Of a stretch of DNA of 64,000 nt, positions 9,571-18,186 are shown piece after piece. Source of the stretch: an aff. Roholtiella sp. LEGE 12411 (GTDB taxonomy: Bacteria > Cyanobacteriota > Cyanobacteriia > Cyanobacteriales > Nostocaceae); NCBI RefSeq assembly GCF_015206995.1, contig NZ_JADEXR010000002.1, positions 1 to 64,000 of the forward strand, read 5' to 3'. The notes beneath the pieces are model-generated. The model saw nothing but the letters and a program-made list of their open reading frames with translations, searched no databases and was not told the origin of the DNA. A program made the translations under genes and the position numbers. How positions within the stretch are numbered: position 1 is the first letter of the stretch; each line of letters opens with the position of its first letter.

Positions 9571-10227
9571 TCAGGGATTAGATGAGCTTACCCTGCTAAG
9601 AGTAACAGCTAATTTATCAGCAATTCCTCTAATCCAGTTTTCATCTTGTTTACTATAACTACGAGGAGCATTAGCTGCCAAAATTAGGACACCTTGATCG
9701 CCAAGTGGTTGACAAATTACACCTTGAGTATTCTCTGGCAAATAATCAAATTCAATCCTGCCTGGATACACATACAACGCAACTAAATAAATCGGTTTTT
9801 GTGTTTCCAATACCCGTTTTAATATTGCTCCTGGCGTTACTTCAGATTTAGTACCCAGAATACCGCGACGTAACAAAACTTTACCTTGATAAAAGACTAC
9901 CAGCGATCGCGTAACTGTATTAGTCAATAATAAATGAGAGGCCCAGGCTAGTTCTGTTTTCACGGCTTCTGGTAAATCTGTGGCTAGTACAAAACCTTCT
10001 TCCCCAATTAGGTCTACAGCATCAGGCGATCGCGGCTGTACTTGTTGCCAAATTAAACCCGTTAAAATTAGCACCGCACTCAAAATCACACCAACCACAT
10101 CTCCACGCGCTTGGGATTCGGTAAGTTCGGGTGTCAACAAACGGTTAATCAACAGAAGTACAGCACCCAACCCACCGACGACAATGGGCAGACGCCGCAA
10201 AACTCTATTAGGATCAGGTTTAATCAT
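9571..10227 (-). CDS. CCB-type cofactor assembly protein for cytochrome b6f
   Basis: This 218-residue protein has two membrane helices near the N-terminus (about 11-30 and 44-62) and a soluble C-terminal domain. It resembles the CCB2/CCB4 family (cofactor assembly of complex C, subunit B), which helps attach heme c-i covalently to cytochrome b6 on the stromal side. Telling segments are VDLIGEEGFVLATDLPEAVKTELAWAS and LVVFYQGKVLLRRGILG. The first possible start is a TTG at 10248 within repeat sequence; the ATG at 10227 is better. It lies downstream of rpaB on the same strand, separated by heptamer repeats. Confidence 0.78.
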   Translation of the reverse strand: MIKPDPNRVLRRLPIVVGGLGAVLLLINRLLTPELTESQARGDVVGVILSAVLILTGLIWQQVQPRSPDAVDLIGEEGFVLATDLPEAVKTELAWASHLLLTNTVTRSLVVFYQGKVLLRRGILGTKSEVTPGAILKRVLETQKPIYLVALYVYPGRIEFDYLPENTQGVICQPLGDQGVLILAANAPRSYSKQDENWIRGIADKLAVTLSRVSSSNP

Positions 10228-10230
10228 TAG

Positions 10231-10270
10231 TTCAAGGTCAAGGGTCAAGGGTCAAAAGTCAACGGTCAAG
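10231..10270. repeat. Heptamer repeat tract (AAGGGTC type)
   Basis: Tandem TCAAGGG-type heptamers with variants (GTCAAAA, GTCAACG) fill the start of the rpaB-CCB gap. They are followed by C-rich CTCCCTCATC sequence to about 10335. Confidence 0.8.
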
Positions 10271-10338
10271 ATTTATTTCTTTATCTCCCTCATCTTCTGC
10301 GCTTCACTTGCTCCCCTGCTCCCCATCTCCCCATCTTT

Positions 10339-11067
10339 TCATTCCTCCCCTGGTTCAATAATCCGCTGAAAAAGATAACCAGTACCTCGTGCTGTCAGAA
10401 TCAATTCTGGGTTGCTGGGGTCATCTTCTAACTTTGCCCGTAAACGGGAAATATGCACATCTACTACACGGGTATCCACATGGCGTTCTGGCGTGTAACC
10501 CCACACTTCCTGCAAAATTTCTGAACGAGAAAAAGCTTCTCCAGAGCGGCTTACTAACAACTCTAATAAGCTGAACTCCATACCAGTCAGCCGAATGCGC
10601 TCATCGCCTTTATAGACTTGCCGTTTATTCGTATCGATTTTGATATTGCCAACATGGATTACCCCTGAACTGGGAATACCAGAAGCATTAGTTTTGTCTA
10701 CCCGCCTCAGCACAGAGCGGATTCGAGCTTCTAGCTCCTTGGGAGAAAATGGTTTAACTACATAATCGTCAGCGCCCAATTCTAGCCCCGTGATCCGGTC
10801 AGCTACATCCCCCAAGGCTGTTAGCATAATAATGGGGACATCAGATTCCTTTCGTAATTCTTGACACACACCGTAGCCATCTAGTTTTGGCATCATCACA
10901 TCCAAAACTACTAGGTCAGGATCGGCTTTACGAAAAGTTTCCAAAGCCTCTTCTCCGTCGCCAGCTGTTACTACATCGTAGCCAATCATGGAAAGGCGCG
11001 TCTCCAAAATCCGGCGAATGCTGGCTTCGTCGTCTACCACCAGGATTTTTTCTTTATGACTTTCCAA
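10339..11067 (-). CDS. rpaB: Response regulator RpaB (Ycf27), OmpR family
   Basis: The 242-residue OmpR/PhoB-type transcription factor has a receiver domain (acidic pocket VVDDEAS, phospho-acceptor Asp in LVVLDVMMPKLDGYG, Lys in VVKPFSP) and a winged-helix output domain (about 135-235, VVDVHISRLRAKLEDDPSNPE). RpaB is an essential regulator of high-light, photosystem and redox genes, paired with the kinase Hik33/NblS. It is nearly invariant in cyanobacteria. No ATG exists near the start: the family's MESHKEKILVVDDE opening corresponds to the TTG at 11067. A TTG at 11076 is the alternative. It is divergent from radA. Confidence 0.93.
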   Translation of the reverse strand: MESHKEKILVVDDEASIRRILETRLSMIGYDVVTAGDGEEALETFRKADPDLVVLDVMMPKLDGYGVCQELRKESDVPIIMLTALGDVADRITGLELGADDYVVKPFSPKELEARIRSVLRRVDKTNASGIPSSGVIHVGNIKIDTNKRQVYKGDERIRLTGMEFSLLELLVSRSGEAFSRSEILQEVWGYTPERHVDTRVVDVHISRLRAKLEDDPSNPELILTARGTGYLFQRIIEPGEE

Positions 11068-11237
11068 GTTTATCAACGCTCCTTCACTAAAATTTTACAT
11101 GATTAATTTTTAATACCATAATATTAAGATATCATTCCATCAATTGATTTGGAAAAAGCTCTAATTACTACTAATATTAGATTTTAGTTCTCTCCAAGAA
11201 TTAAATAATAATTAAGATTATTGAATAAGATTTAAGA

Positions 11238-12761
11238 ATGGCAAAGCCAAAAACCTTTTACGTTTGTAATGATTGTGGAGCAGAATCGCCTCAGTGGTTT
11301 GGCAAGTGTCCAGCTTGCGGGACTTACAATTCTCTAGAAGAACAGATTGCTATCCAGTCCTCCGTAGATATACCAAGTCGGGGAGGAGTGAGTAGTTGGC
11401 ACGCTACGCAAAACAATGGCAAATCCGCTGCTAAAACGCCTAAACAGCGAGCTTCTCTGACATTCGAGCAAATTAGCGATCGCCAAGTAACACGTTGGGA
11501 GTCCGGTTATGGAGAACTGGATCGAGTACTTGGTGGTGGGATTGTTCCCGGTTCGATGGTGCTGATTGGCGGCGATCCTGGAATTGGTAAATCTACTTTA
11601 CTACTGCAAGTATCGAATCAACTGGCACAAAAATACCGTATTCTCTACATTTCTGGAGAAGAATCAGGACAACAGATTAAATTAAGAGCTTCTCGGCTGG
11701 GAGTATCAAAACTCCTAGATGTGGTTGTTAATGGAAATAGTAAAGTATTAGAAGATACTGTTAAATTAGAAACACCTGAAAGTATAGGCGCAGATTTATA
11801 TGTATTGCCAGAAACAGATTTAGAAGAGATTCTGCGGGAGATAGATTCTCTTAGACCGAATGTGGCGGTGATTGATAGTATTCAAACGATTTTCTTTCCG
11901 GCTTTGACTTCTGCGCCTGGATCGGTAGCGCAGGTAAGGGAATGTACTGCGGCTTTGATGAAAGTGGCAAAGCACGAAGACATTACAATGTTGATTGTAG
12001 GGCACGTCACCAAAGAAGGAGCGATCGCCGGGCCCAAAGTCTTAGAACACTTAGTTGATACTGTGTTGTATTTTGAAGGCGATCGCTTTGCTTCTCATCG
12101 GTTATTACGGACAGTGAAAAACCGCTTTGGAGCAACTCACGAAATAGGCATCTTTGAAATGGTAGCTCAGGGACTGCGGGAAGTTGCCAACCCTTCAGAG
12201 TTATTTTTAGGCAACCGCGACGATCCTGCGCCTGGTACTGCGATTGTCGTTGCTTGCGAAGGAACTCGTCCTATTGTTGTCGAATTACAGGCCCTTGTAA
12301 GTCCTACCAGCTACCCTTCTCCCCGTCGTGCTGGTACTGGCGTAGACTACAACCGTCTAGTGCAAATTTTGGCGGTATTAGAAAAACGGGTGGGGATTCC
12401 CATGTCGAAATTGGATTCCTACGTTGCTTCTGCTGGTGGATTGAGTGTAGTAGAACCAGCGGTAGATTTAGGAATAGCGATCGCCATTGTTGCTAGTTTC
12501 CGCGATCGCATTGTTGATCCAGGTACAGTATTGATTGGGGAAGTCGGCTTAGGTGGACAAGTGCGCTCAGTGTCACAAATGGAACTGCGATTGAAAGAAG
12601 CAGCTAAATTAGGGTTTAAAAGAGCGATCGTGCCAAAAGGGACAAAATTTCCCGACCTTAATATCGAGATTTTACCAGTATCCAAGGTAATAGATGCAAT
12701 TATCGCCGCCATTCCCCATCAAGAATTGACAGAGGACGATTTAGAACCCGATGAAGAGTGA
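11238..12761 (+). CDS. radA: DNA repair protein RadA (Sms)
   Basis: This 507-residue protein assists homologous recombination, probably as a branch-migration helicase working with RecA. The N-terminal zinc ribbon has Cys10, Cys13, Cys24 and Cys27. It is followed by the RecA-like ATPase (Walker A GGDPGIGKST at about 111-120, Walker B VAVIDSIQT), the RadA-specific KNRFG motif, and a C-terminal Lon-protease-like domain (FLRC-free SYVASAGGLSVVEPAVDLGIA region). The length is slightly over the family norm because of an acidic tail. The start is the ATG at 11238. Confidence 0.95.
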   Translation: MAKPKTFYVCNDCGAESPQWFGKCPACGTYNSLEEQIAIQSSVDIPSRGGVSSWHATQNNGKSAAKTPKQRASLTFEQISDRQVTRWESGYGELDRVLGGGIVPGSMVLIGGDPGIGKSTLLLQVSNQLAQKYRILYISGEESGQQIKLRASRLGVSKLLDVVVNGNSKVLEDTVKLETPESIGADLYVLPETDLEEILREIDSLRPNVAVIDSIQTIFFPALTSAPGSVAQVRECTAALMKVAKHEDITMLIVGHVTKEGAIAGPKVLEHLVDTVLYFEGDRFASHRLLRTVKNRFGATHEIGIFEMVAQGLREVANPSELFLGNRDDPAPGTAIVVACEGTRPIVVELQALVSPTSYPSPRRAGTGVDYNRLVQILAVLEKRVGIPMSKLDSYVASAGGLSVVEPAVDLGIAIAIVASFRDRIVDPGTVLIGEVGLGGQVRSVSQMELRLKEAAKLGFKRAIVPKGTKFPDLNIEILPVSKVIDAIIAAIPHQELTEDDLEPDEE

Positions 12762-12830
12762 CCATCGCTTCCTTTTTCAGTGATTAGGGGAAGCAATACA
12801 GTAAAATATCACACTAAAGGAAAATCCACC

Positions 12831-13556
12831 ATGACAGTTACCCAAGACTACCAAATCACTTGGGAAAAACTACCCGATGATTACAAGCTGCCAGATGATC
12901 CAGTGGACAACATCAACCAACCAGCCTTAGCCGCAGCGCTCACAGAAAGCCTACAATTAGCCGGAAAAATCTTAGCTAACGCACTGACAACAAGCAATTA
13001 CGGCATTTGTGCCACCCTAAACAACAGAATGGTCATTAAAGCCCCTGATTGGGCTTTTATTCCCAAAATTAACGTTAATAGAGAAGAAGTAACACGCAGT
13101 TACACCCCTCAGCTACAGGGTGACATTCCCGTAATTGTGATGGAATTTATTTCCGATACACAGGAGACAGAGTATTCTGTCAAAGCGACATATCCCCCAG
13201 GAAAATGGTTTTTCTACGAACGCATCTTAAAAGTGCCAAACTACATCATCTTTGAGCCAGACAGCGGTAGTTTTGAGATGTATCGCTTACAAACCACAGA
13301 ACAGTACATCTTGCAAGAGCCTGATGAAAATCAACGCTACTGGATAGCCCAAATGAATCTTTACCTTGGCGTATGGCAAGGTACTCGTGAAAACCGCACA
13401 GGAAAGTGGTTACGGTGGTGGGATGAACAAGGAAATCTTCTACTTTGGGGTACAGAGTTAGCCGAACAGGAACGCCAACGTGCCGAACAAGAACGCCAGC
13501 GTGCTGAACGACTAGCAGCACAATTGCGGGCGGCGGGGATTGAGCCAGAAGTGTGA
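12831..13556 (+). CDS. Uma2-family (DUF820) putative nuclease-fold protein
   Basis: This 241-residue protein of the PD-(D/E)XK-like Uma2 family is greatly expanded in cyanobacteria. PDWAFIPK (about 69-76) and VIVMEFISDTQETEYSVKATYPPGKWFFYERILKVPNYIIF (about 104-145) supply the expected Asp, Glu and Lys. The C-terminus is a charged coiled coil with ERQRAEQ repeats and the usual LAAQLRAAGIEPE ending. The biological role is unknown. A GTG at 12780 opens the frame, but an ATG at 12831, preceded by TAAAGGAAAA, is the likely start. It lies 69 bp after radA on the same strand. Confidence 0.85.
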   Translation: MTVTQDYQITWEKLPDDYKLPDDPVDNINQPALAAALTESLQLAGKILANALTTSNYGICATLNNRMVIKAPDWAFIPKINVNREEVTRSYTPQLQGDIPVIVMEFISDTQETEYSVKATYPPGKWFFYERILKVPNYIIFEPDSGSFEMYRLQTTEQYILQEPDENQRYWIAQMNLYLGVWQGTRENRTGKWLRWWDEQGNLLLWGTELAEQERQRAEQERQRAERLAAQLRAAGIEPEV

Positions 13557-13751
13557 CGAAATGTTTTAGGAAAAATTGAAAGCCACTAATCTCCGACTTG
13601 TCAAACAAGCCGAGGATCTTATTTTTCACAAATGATTGAGTAGAGGTGAATACCAGTTGCTAGGCAAGATGAGGGTCATTATTCGCTACTTACTTATAAA
13701 AAGAGATATTCCGATGAAAAACACAATTTAAGGAATACAATACCATCAGCT

Positions 13752-14585
13752 ATGACTTCTTCTCCCCACTATATTCCTCAATCTGATCCGCCGCTTCCTC
13801 CTTGGGAAACTCTACCAACAATGTATGATTTACCAACTGACAACCCAGAGGAACCAGGTTTGCCAGACGATTTTCACTTTTTACAACCCTTACTTTTATA
13901 CTTAACTTTTCAGCCAATTAACTGGAATCCAGAATTAGTTTACAGTGCGGCTGACCTTAATCTCTACTATGATTTACAGCATCCTTTGTGGTACAAACGT
14001 CCAGATTGGTTTGGTGTGGTAGGCGTAGGAAAATTATACAAAGGGCAAGACTTACGTTTAAGTTATGTAACTTGGCAAGAACCAGCTAATCCTTTTGTGG
14101 TTGTTGAGTTATTATCTCCAGGTACAGAAGACGAAGATTTAGGCACAAGAAGAGAAAGTGCAGCAGATAAACCTCCTAGCAAATCGGAAGTTTATGAACG
14201 AATTTTGCGGATTCCCTACTATATTGTTTTTAGTCGCTACACTAATGATCTTCGAGCTTTTCAGTTAGTCGGCGGTCACTATGAAGCAATGAACTTGACT
14301 AATGGATACTTACTAATGCCAGAGATAGATTTAAGTTTAGGTTTATGGCAAGGTTCATTTCGAGATATTGAAAGCTTGTGGTTAAGATGGTTCACCTTGA
14401 CGGGAGAATTAATTCCCGTACCCACAGAAGAAGCTGCTGCTGCAACTGAACGAGCTATGATTGCAGAACAAGAAGCTACAGAAGCGAAACAAGAAGCTGC
14501 TCAAGCCAAACGAAAAGCGGAACAATTAGCAGAACGTTTGCGTCAGGTAGGCGTGAATCCTGATAACCTAGATGGATTATTGTAG
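13752..14585 (+). CDS. Second Uma2-family (DUF820) protein
   Basis: A 277-residue relative of the preceding gene. RPDWFGVVGVG (about 82-92) and FVVVELLSPGTEDEDLG (about 115-131) match the Uma2 core, followed by KSEVYERILRIPYYIVFSRY. The C-terminus is a helical Glu, Ala and Lys-rich stretch (AEQEATEAKQEAAQAKRKAEQLAERLRQ) of coiled-coil type. Sequence similarity between the two neighbours is only moderate, so this is not a recent duplication. Function is unknown; nuclease activity is only an inference from the fold. Confidence 0.85.
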   Translation: MTSSPHYIPQSDPPLPPWETLPTMYDLPTDNPEEPGLPDDFHFLQPLLLYLTFQPINWNPELVYSAADLNLYYDLQHPLWYKRPDWFGVVGVGKLYKGQDLRLSYVTWQEPANPFVVVELLSPGTEDEDLGTRRESAADKPPSKSEVYERILRIPYYIVFSRYTNDLRAFQLVGGHYEAMNLTNGYLLMPEIDLSLGLWQGSFRDIESLWLRWFTLTGELIPVPTEEAAAATERAMIAEQEATEAKQEAAQAKRKAEQLAERLRQVGVNPDNLDGLL

Positions 14586-15135
14586 CTTCAGGAGTCTTTT
14601 TTGCTTTTGAGGAATCATCTGTACTGAAAACTTTAATAGCCGATGCCGAAGCAGTTATCTCATAATCATATTAGTTCTCATAAAGATTAATTTTTGAGAG
14701 CGATCGCACATTTAACACTTGAAATACATATATATTTACCTTTAGAAGTCTATAGCGACTTCAGTTTTTTAGGGAAATCACTTGTCACTTCGTTTTTTTT
14801 GTTACAAAGCTTAGTCCTAATCAGGTTACAACACAAGGATATCAGTAGATTACGAAAAGTGATGACTGAAGCACCCGCAGACATTACCGCAGACACTGGC
14901 TGCGTTCCGGCTGCTAAAATATCTAAATACGAGCAGTATAAAAAAACTACTCAGGACCAAAAATTATCTATTTGGTTACATAACACCATCAACAGATTGT
15001 AGAAAAGTGCATTCTCTCGTCTTGAAGATGGTGCTAACCTCGATTTTAGGGACGATACAAGCTTTTATCGGCTAGAGTTTCTATCTTTCAGCAAACCAAA
15101 TAATCTACCAACAAAATCGCAAGGAGTGCGATGAG
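14586..15135. other. Gap between Uma2 and kinase genes
   Basis: This 550-bp stretch has an open frame from a TTG at 14694 to 15002, but its composition and lack of family resemblance make it a doubtful gene. Just before the kinase there is an AAGGAG ribosome-binding sequence at 15120-15125. Confidence 0.5.
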
Positions 15136-16362
15136 ATGTCACAGTCCGCTTTAACAAGACCAGAAATAGCTCCCGGAACTCTAATTGATAACCGCTATAT
15201 CATCCAAAAACTTTTGGGACAGGGGGGGTTGGGACGAACGTACTTGGCATTTGATACTCGTCGCTTTAATGAAGCTTGTGTTCTCAAGGAATTCGCTCCC
15301 ATTGGTACAGGGGAAAATGGACTGGAAAAATCTCGCAACTTATTCAAAAGAGAGGCAAAAATTCTTCATCAACTGCAACATTCTCAAATTCCCAGATTCT
15401 TGGCTTGCTTTGAAGGAGATGGTCGCCTATTCCTAGTACAAGAGTATGTTGACGGTAAAACATATTCCAGACTATTGGGAGAACTTCAAAGCCAGGGAAG
15501 AACTTTTTCGGAGGAGGAAGTCATACAATGGTTAAAGAATTTGTTGCCTGTGTTGGAATATGTTCACCACCACAACATCATCCATCGAGATATTTCTCCT
15601 GACAATATTATGTTGCCTGATGGCAAAGATATGCCAGTACTGATTGATTTTGGTGTAGGTAAGCAAATTGCTGACCTGAACGAGGGGAGAAATTCTAACC
15701 AAGTAACCTTTGTTGGCAAAATGTCTCTTGTAGGCAAAGTGGGATACGCTCCCCGTGAGCAGATTAGCTTAGGTTTGTGTTCTCCCTGTAGTGATCTTTA
15801 TGCTTTGGGGGTAACAACTATTGTATTACTCACAGGACGAGATCCATCTCTGCTAATGGATCAGTACTCCTTAGAATGGAAATGGCGTTGCTATACCTAT
15901 GTTAGCGACGCATTTGCCCAAGTGCTTGATTGCATGTTGGCAGACACGCCTAACAAACGATACCAAACAGCCAGAGAAGTTATCATTGATCTAGAGCAGC
16001 TTGGAGAACCACAAGTAGAAACACCTATAACAGTTGTTCACTTATCTCCTACTGTATTTATGTCTGAATCTCAAACTATGGCGACCACCTCGCAGTCTTA
16101 CAGCCAATCGGAAGAAACAATATTTAGTGTGCCTGCTAGCCCGCAAATTGACCGAATTGAACAACCTTTACTCAATCCAGTATTTACCAAACGTTGTCAG
16201 CAAGCGTTAGCTTATCACATCGGCCCAATGGCAAACCTAGTAGTAGAAGAGATGTTAGCTGAAAATCCTCACATCTCGCCTTACCAATTTGTTGAACTCA
16301 TAGCTCAAGAAATTCCTAACTTTCAAGCAGCTTTTGAATTCAAAAACAGCCTATTATCATAG
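15136..16362 (+). CDS. Serine/threonine protein kinase with unknown C-terminal domain
   Basis: The 408-residue Hanks-type kinase has a Gly-rich loop LGQGGLGRTYLA (about 27-38), Lys51, Glu73, catalytic HRDISPDN at 150-157 and DFG at 171-173, so it should be active. After the kinase domain (to about 285) there is a Ser/Thr-rich linker and a helical C-terminal domain of about 60 residues (RCQQALAYHIGPMANLVVEEML ... EIPNFQAAFEFKNSLL) found in other cyanobacterial kinases. No membrane segment is present, so it is cytoplasmic. It starts at an ATG after a good ribosome-binding site and is convergent with the heme-protein gene. Confidence 0.92.
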   Translation: MSQSALTRPEIAPGTLIDNRYIIQKLLGQGGLGRTYLAFDTRRFNEACVLKEFAPIGTGENGLEKSRNLFKREAKILHQLQHSQIPRFLACFEGDGRLFLVQEYVDGKTYSRLLGELQSQGRTFSEEEVIQWLKNLLPVLEYVHHHNIIHRDISPDNIMLPDGKDMPVLIDFGVGKQIADLNEGRNSNQVTFVGKMSLVGKVGYAPREQISLGLCSPCSDLYALGVTTIVLLTGRDPSLLMDQYSLEWKWRCYTYVSDAFAQVLDCMLADTPNKRYQTAREVIIDLEQLGEPQVETPITVVHLSPTVFMSESQTMATTSQSYSQSEETIFSVPASPQIDRIEQPLLNPVFTKRCQQALAYHIGPMANLVVEEMLAENPHISPYQFVELIAQEIPNFQAAFEFKNSLLS

Positions 16363-16405
16363 TAGATTTAAACCACTACTTTATTTAGGAATAATGTTTA
16401 ATTTT

Positions 16406-17314
16406 TTAACTACCCGTATTTCCATGAGAGCGCTTAATTCTTTTCATTGCCATTTCTAAACTGAACTGCATTCGTTTAAAAGCTTTAGCTAAACTACCAA
16501 TTTCATCATTGGAAAACTCCTCAAATTCAACGTCCATATGTCCTGTGCTGACTTCCTCCGCTACGCGAGTTATGCGTTTTAGAGGTTTAACAACTTGTCG
16601 ATTTAAGAAAAAGTTAACTAACAGAATAGCTGCTATAAAAACAGTTGAAACAATCAAGATAATTACTAAAGAAGAGTAGTTGGCTTTGTTGATAACTTTA
16701 TTCGCTGGTACTGATATGATCTGAGCACCTATAATTTCATTTAACTTCCACCCAAATCCATTAGCTGTGCCATAAAGAGCAATCATACTTTGAGGTGCGG
16801 CTTCAGGCGTGCTATGACATTTCAAGCAACTTTCTTCAGAAATTGGTAATGGACGAGCAATGTAAAAGATATCTCCACCAGGAATTGAGCGAAATCCACT
16901 CGCTTCTTTAAGATCTGGTTTCTTTATAAAACTTTCTACAAGTTCTGTCTCAAAACTGTCAGCCTTATCCCGCAGATTAGTAGGATTGAGTGTTGCTTCT
17001 TTATAAAAAAAGTCACGGTAATCCGCTGTTTTTCGCAAAATTTCAAAGACTTCCCGTGCTGAGTATGCAGGCACACTTTGCGGCAAAAACTTAGTTGTCA
17101 ACTTATCAGCTAGTTCAGGATTAATTTGAGTACTGGTGTATTTACGAACAGAACTCATCGTTTCCATCAGCATGAGAGCTGTTGAGTCAATATCTTGTCT
17201 AGCATTTTCTCTGAGCAGAGAAGAAAGAGCCAAGCCACTCAAGCTCAAACCAAATACCAGAATTACAAGTAGCAGAATTGTAAATTTTTGTCTCAAATTT
17301 AGATTTTTTAACAT
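16406..17314 (-). CDS. Tll0287-like c-heme sensor protein with HAMP domain
   Basis: This 302-residue membrane protein has helix 1 at about 11-32, an extracytoplasmic Tll0287-like (DUF3365) domain with a single heme-c motif CLKCH at 163-167, helix 2 at about 214-235, and a HAMP domain (about 236-290: VKPLKRITRVAEEVSTGHMDVEFEEFSNDEIGSLAKAFKRMQ). It stops soon after HAMP and has no kinase, cyclase or methyl-accepting output domain. The likely role is redox or gas sensing through covalently bound heme, passing a signal to a partner protein. The flanking Ser/Thr kinases are candidates, by position only. Confidence 0.85.
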   Translation of the reverse strand: MLKNLNLRQKFTILLLVILVFGLSLSGLALSSLLRENARQDIDSTALMLMETMSSVRKYTSTQINPELADKLTTKFLPQSVPAYSAREVFEILRKTADYRDFFYKEATLNPTNLRDKADSFETELVESFIKKPDLKEASGFRSIPGGDIFYIARPLPISEESCLKCHSTPEAAPQSMIALYGTANGFGWKLNEIIGAQIISVPANKVINKANYSSLVIILIVSTVFIAAILLVNFFLNRQVVKPLKRITRVAEEVSTGHMDVEFEEFSNDEIGSLAKAFKRMQFSLEMAMKRIKRSHGNTGS

Positions 17315-18186
17315 AATTCCAAATTACTTGCAATTAGAATCTCTACTACTAAACGGAGTTCAAGTCATTGTTTACTCAGATTAGAGTAAACAACTAAGGT
17401 TTTTAGTGAAAAGGTATATAGGATTCCTATTTGATTTTTGAAAAAACTGCGTACACCTCCATCTCACTTTTTCCTATTCCCCATTCCCTTTCTCTACGAG
17501 TCGGTTCACGAATCAAATCGGATTACTATAGTTGAGTTAAAACTATTAAATTATATCTAAAATATAATCTTGATATTCTTGATGATACCAAGATATTTTT
17601 ACTTACTAAATTGTTTTTCTTGATGTTTGTACAAATAGGAGAGCGAGTTGCTAAAAGGGGATGTTAGGTTAAGCGATCGCTTCTATTTTAACTAAACTTT
17701 TCGACAACGTTTACCCTTCGGCATTTGTGAGAGTTTAAGACAAAATACTTTTTGTCAATTAGTAACTTTGCTGAAAATTTGCTGGAATATTGAGTATTAA
17801 ATAAAACTCAATGTTTGTTTTGAATGCAAAAACGAATGATGCTTTTAAATATGAGGCGATCGCACGCCCAAAAATTCTGTTGATTAGCCCCATTTTCAGC
17901 ATAATTTTAAGTACTATTGCTTATTGACAAAATGTTCATCACCTTAACCTTTCACTTATGACCCTTCGGTAACTTCTGCTACCTTAATGTGTCTTAATAC
18001 AGTATTGTTTATTTATGTACAGTCACTTATTTGCAAACAATTGTTAAATATTAGAATTAATGAAAACTTTCTTAAAGTAACTAGTTTCTATAAATCTATC
18101 GCAATTCCATTTGAGTTATCAAAAACTTGTGTTGGATGTTCTAATCCAGTGCCAACATAAATATCAGCATTTGGCAAGTACTACTA
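17315..18186. other. AT-rich gap upstream of the WD40 kinase
   Basis: This 872-bp stretch contains no reading frame with coding character. It includes the promoters of the heme-HAMP gene (left, minus) and the WD40 kinase (right, plus), two HIP1 octamers (17674, 17857) and AT-rich runs. No repeats or RNA genes were recognised. Confidence 0.5.

Noticed and set aside
11077-11237. Possible RpaB HLR1 box (TTTACATG...) between rpaB and radA
   Set aside because: Only one half-site is good; the second does not fit (G/T)TTACA(T/A)(T/A) at the right spacing.
14694-15002. Open frame of 102 codons before the kinase
   Set aside because: TTG start within a HIP1 site, no family resemblance, mixed composition and no good ribosome-binding site.
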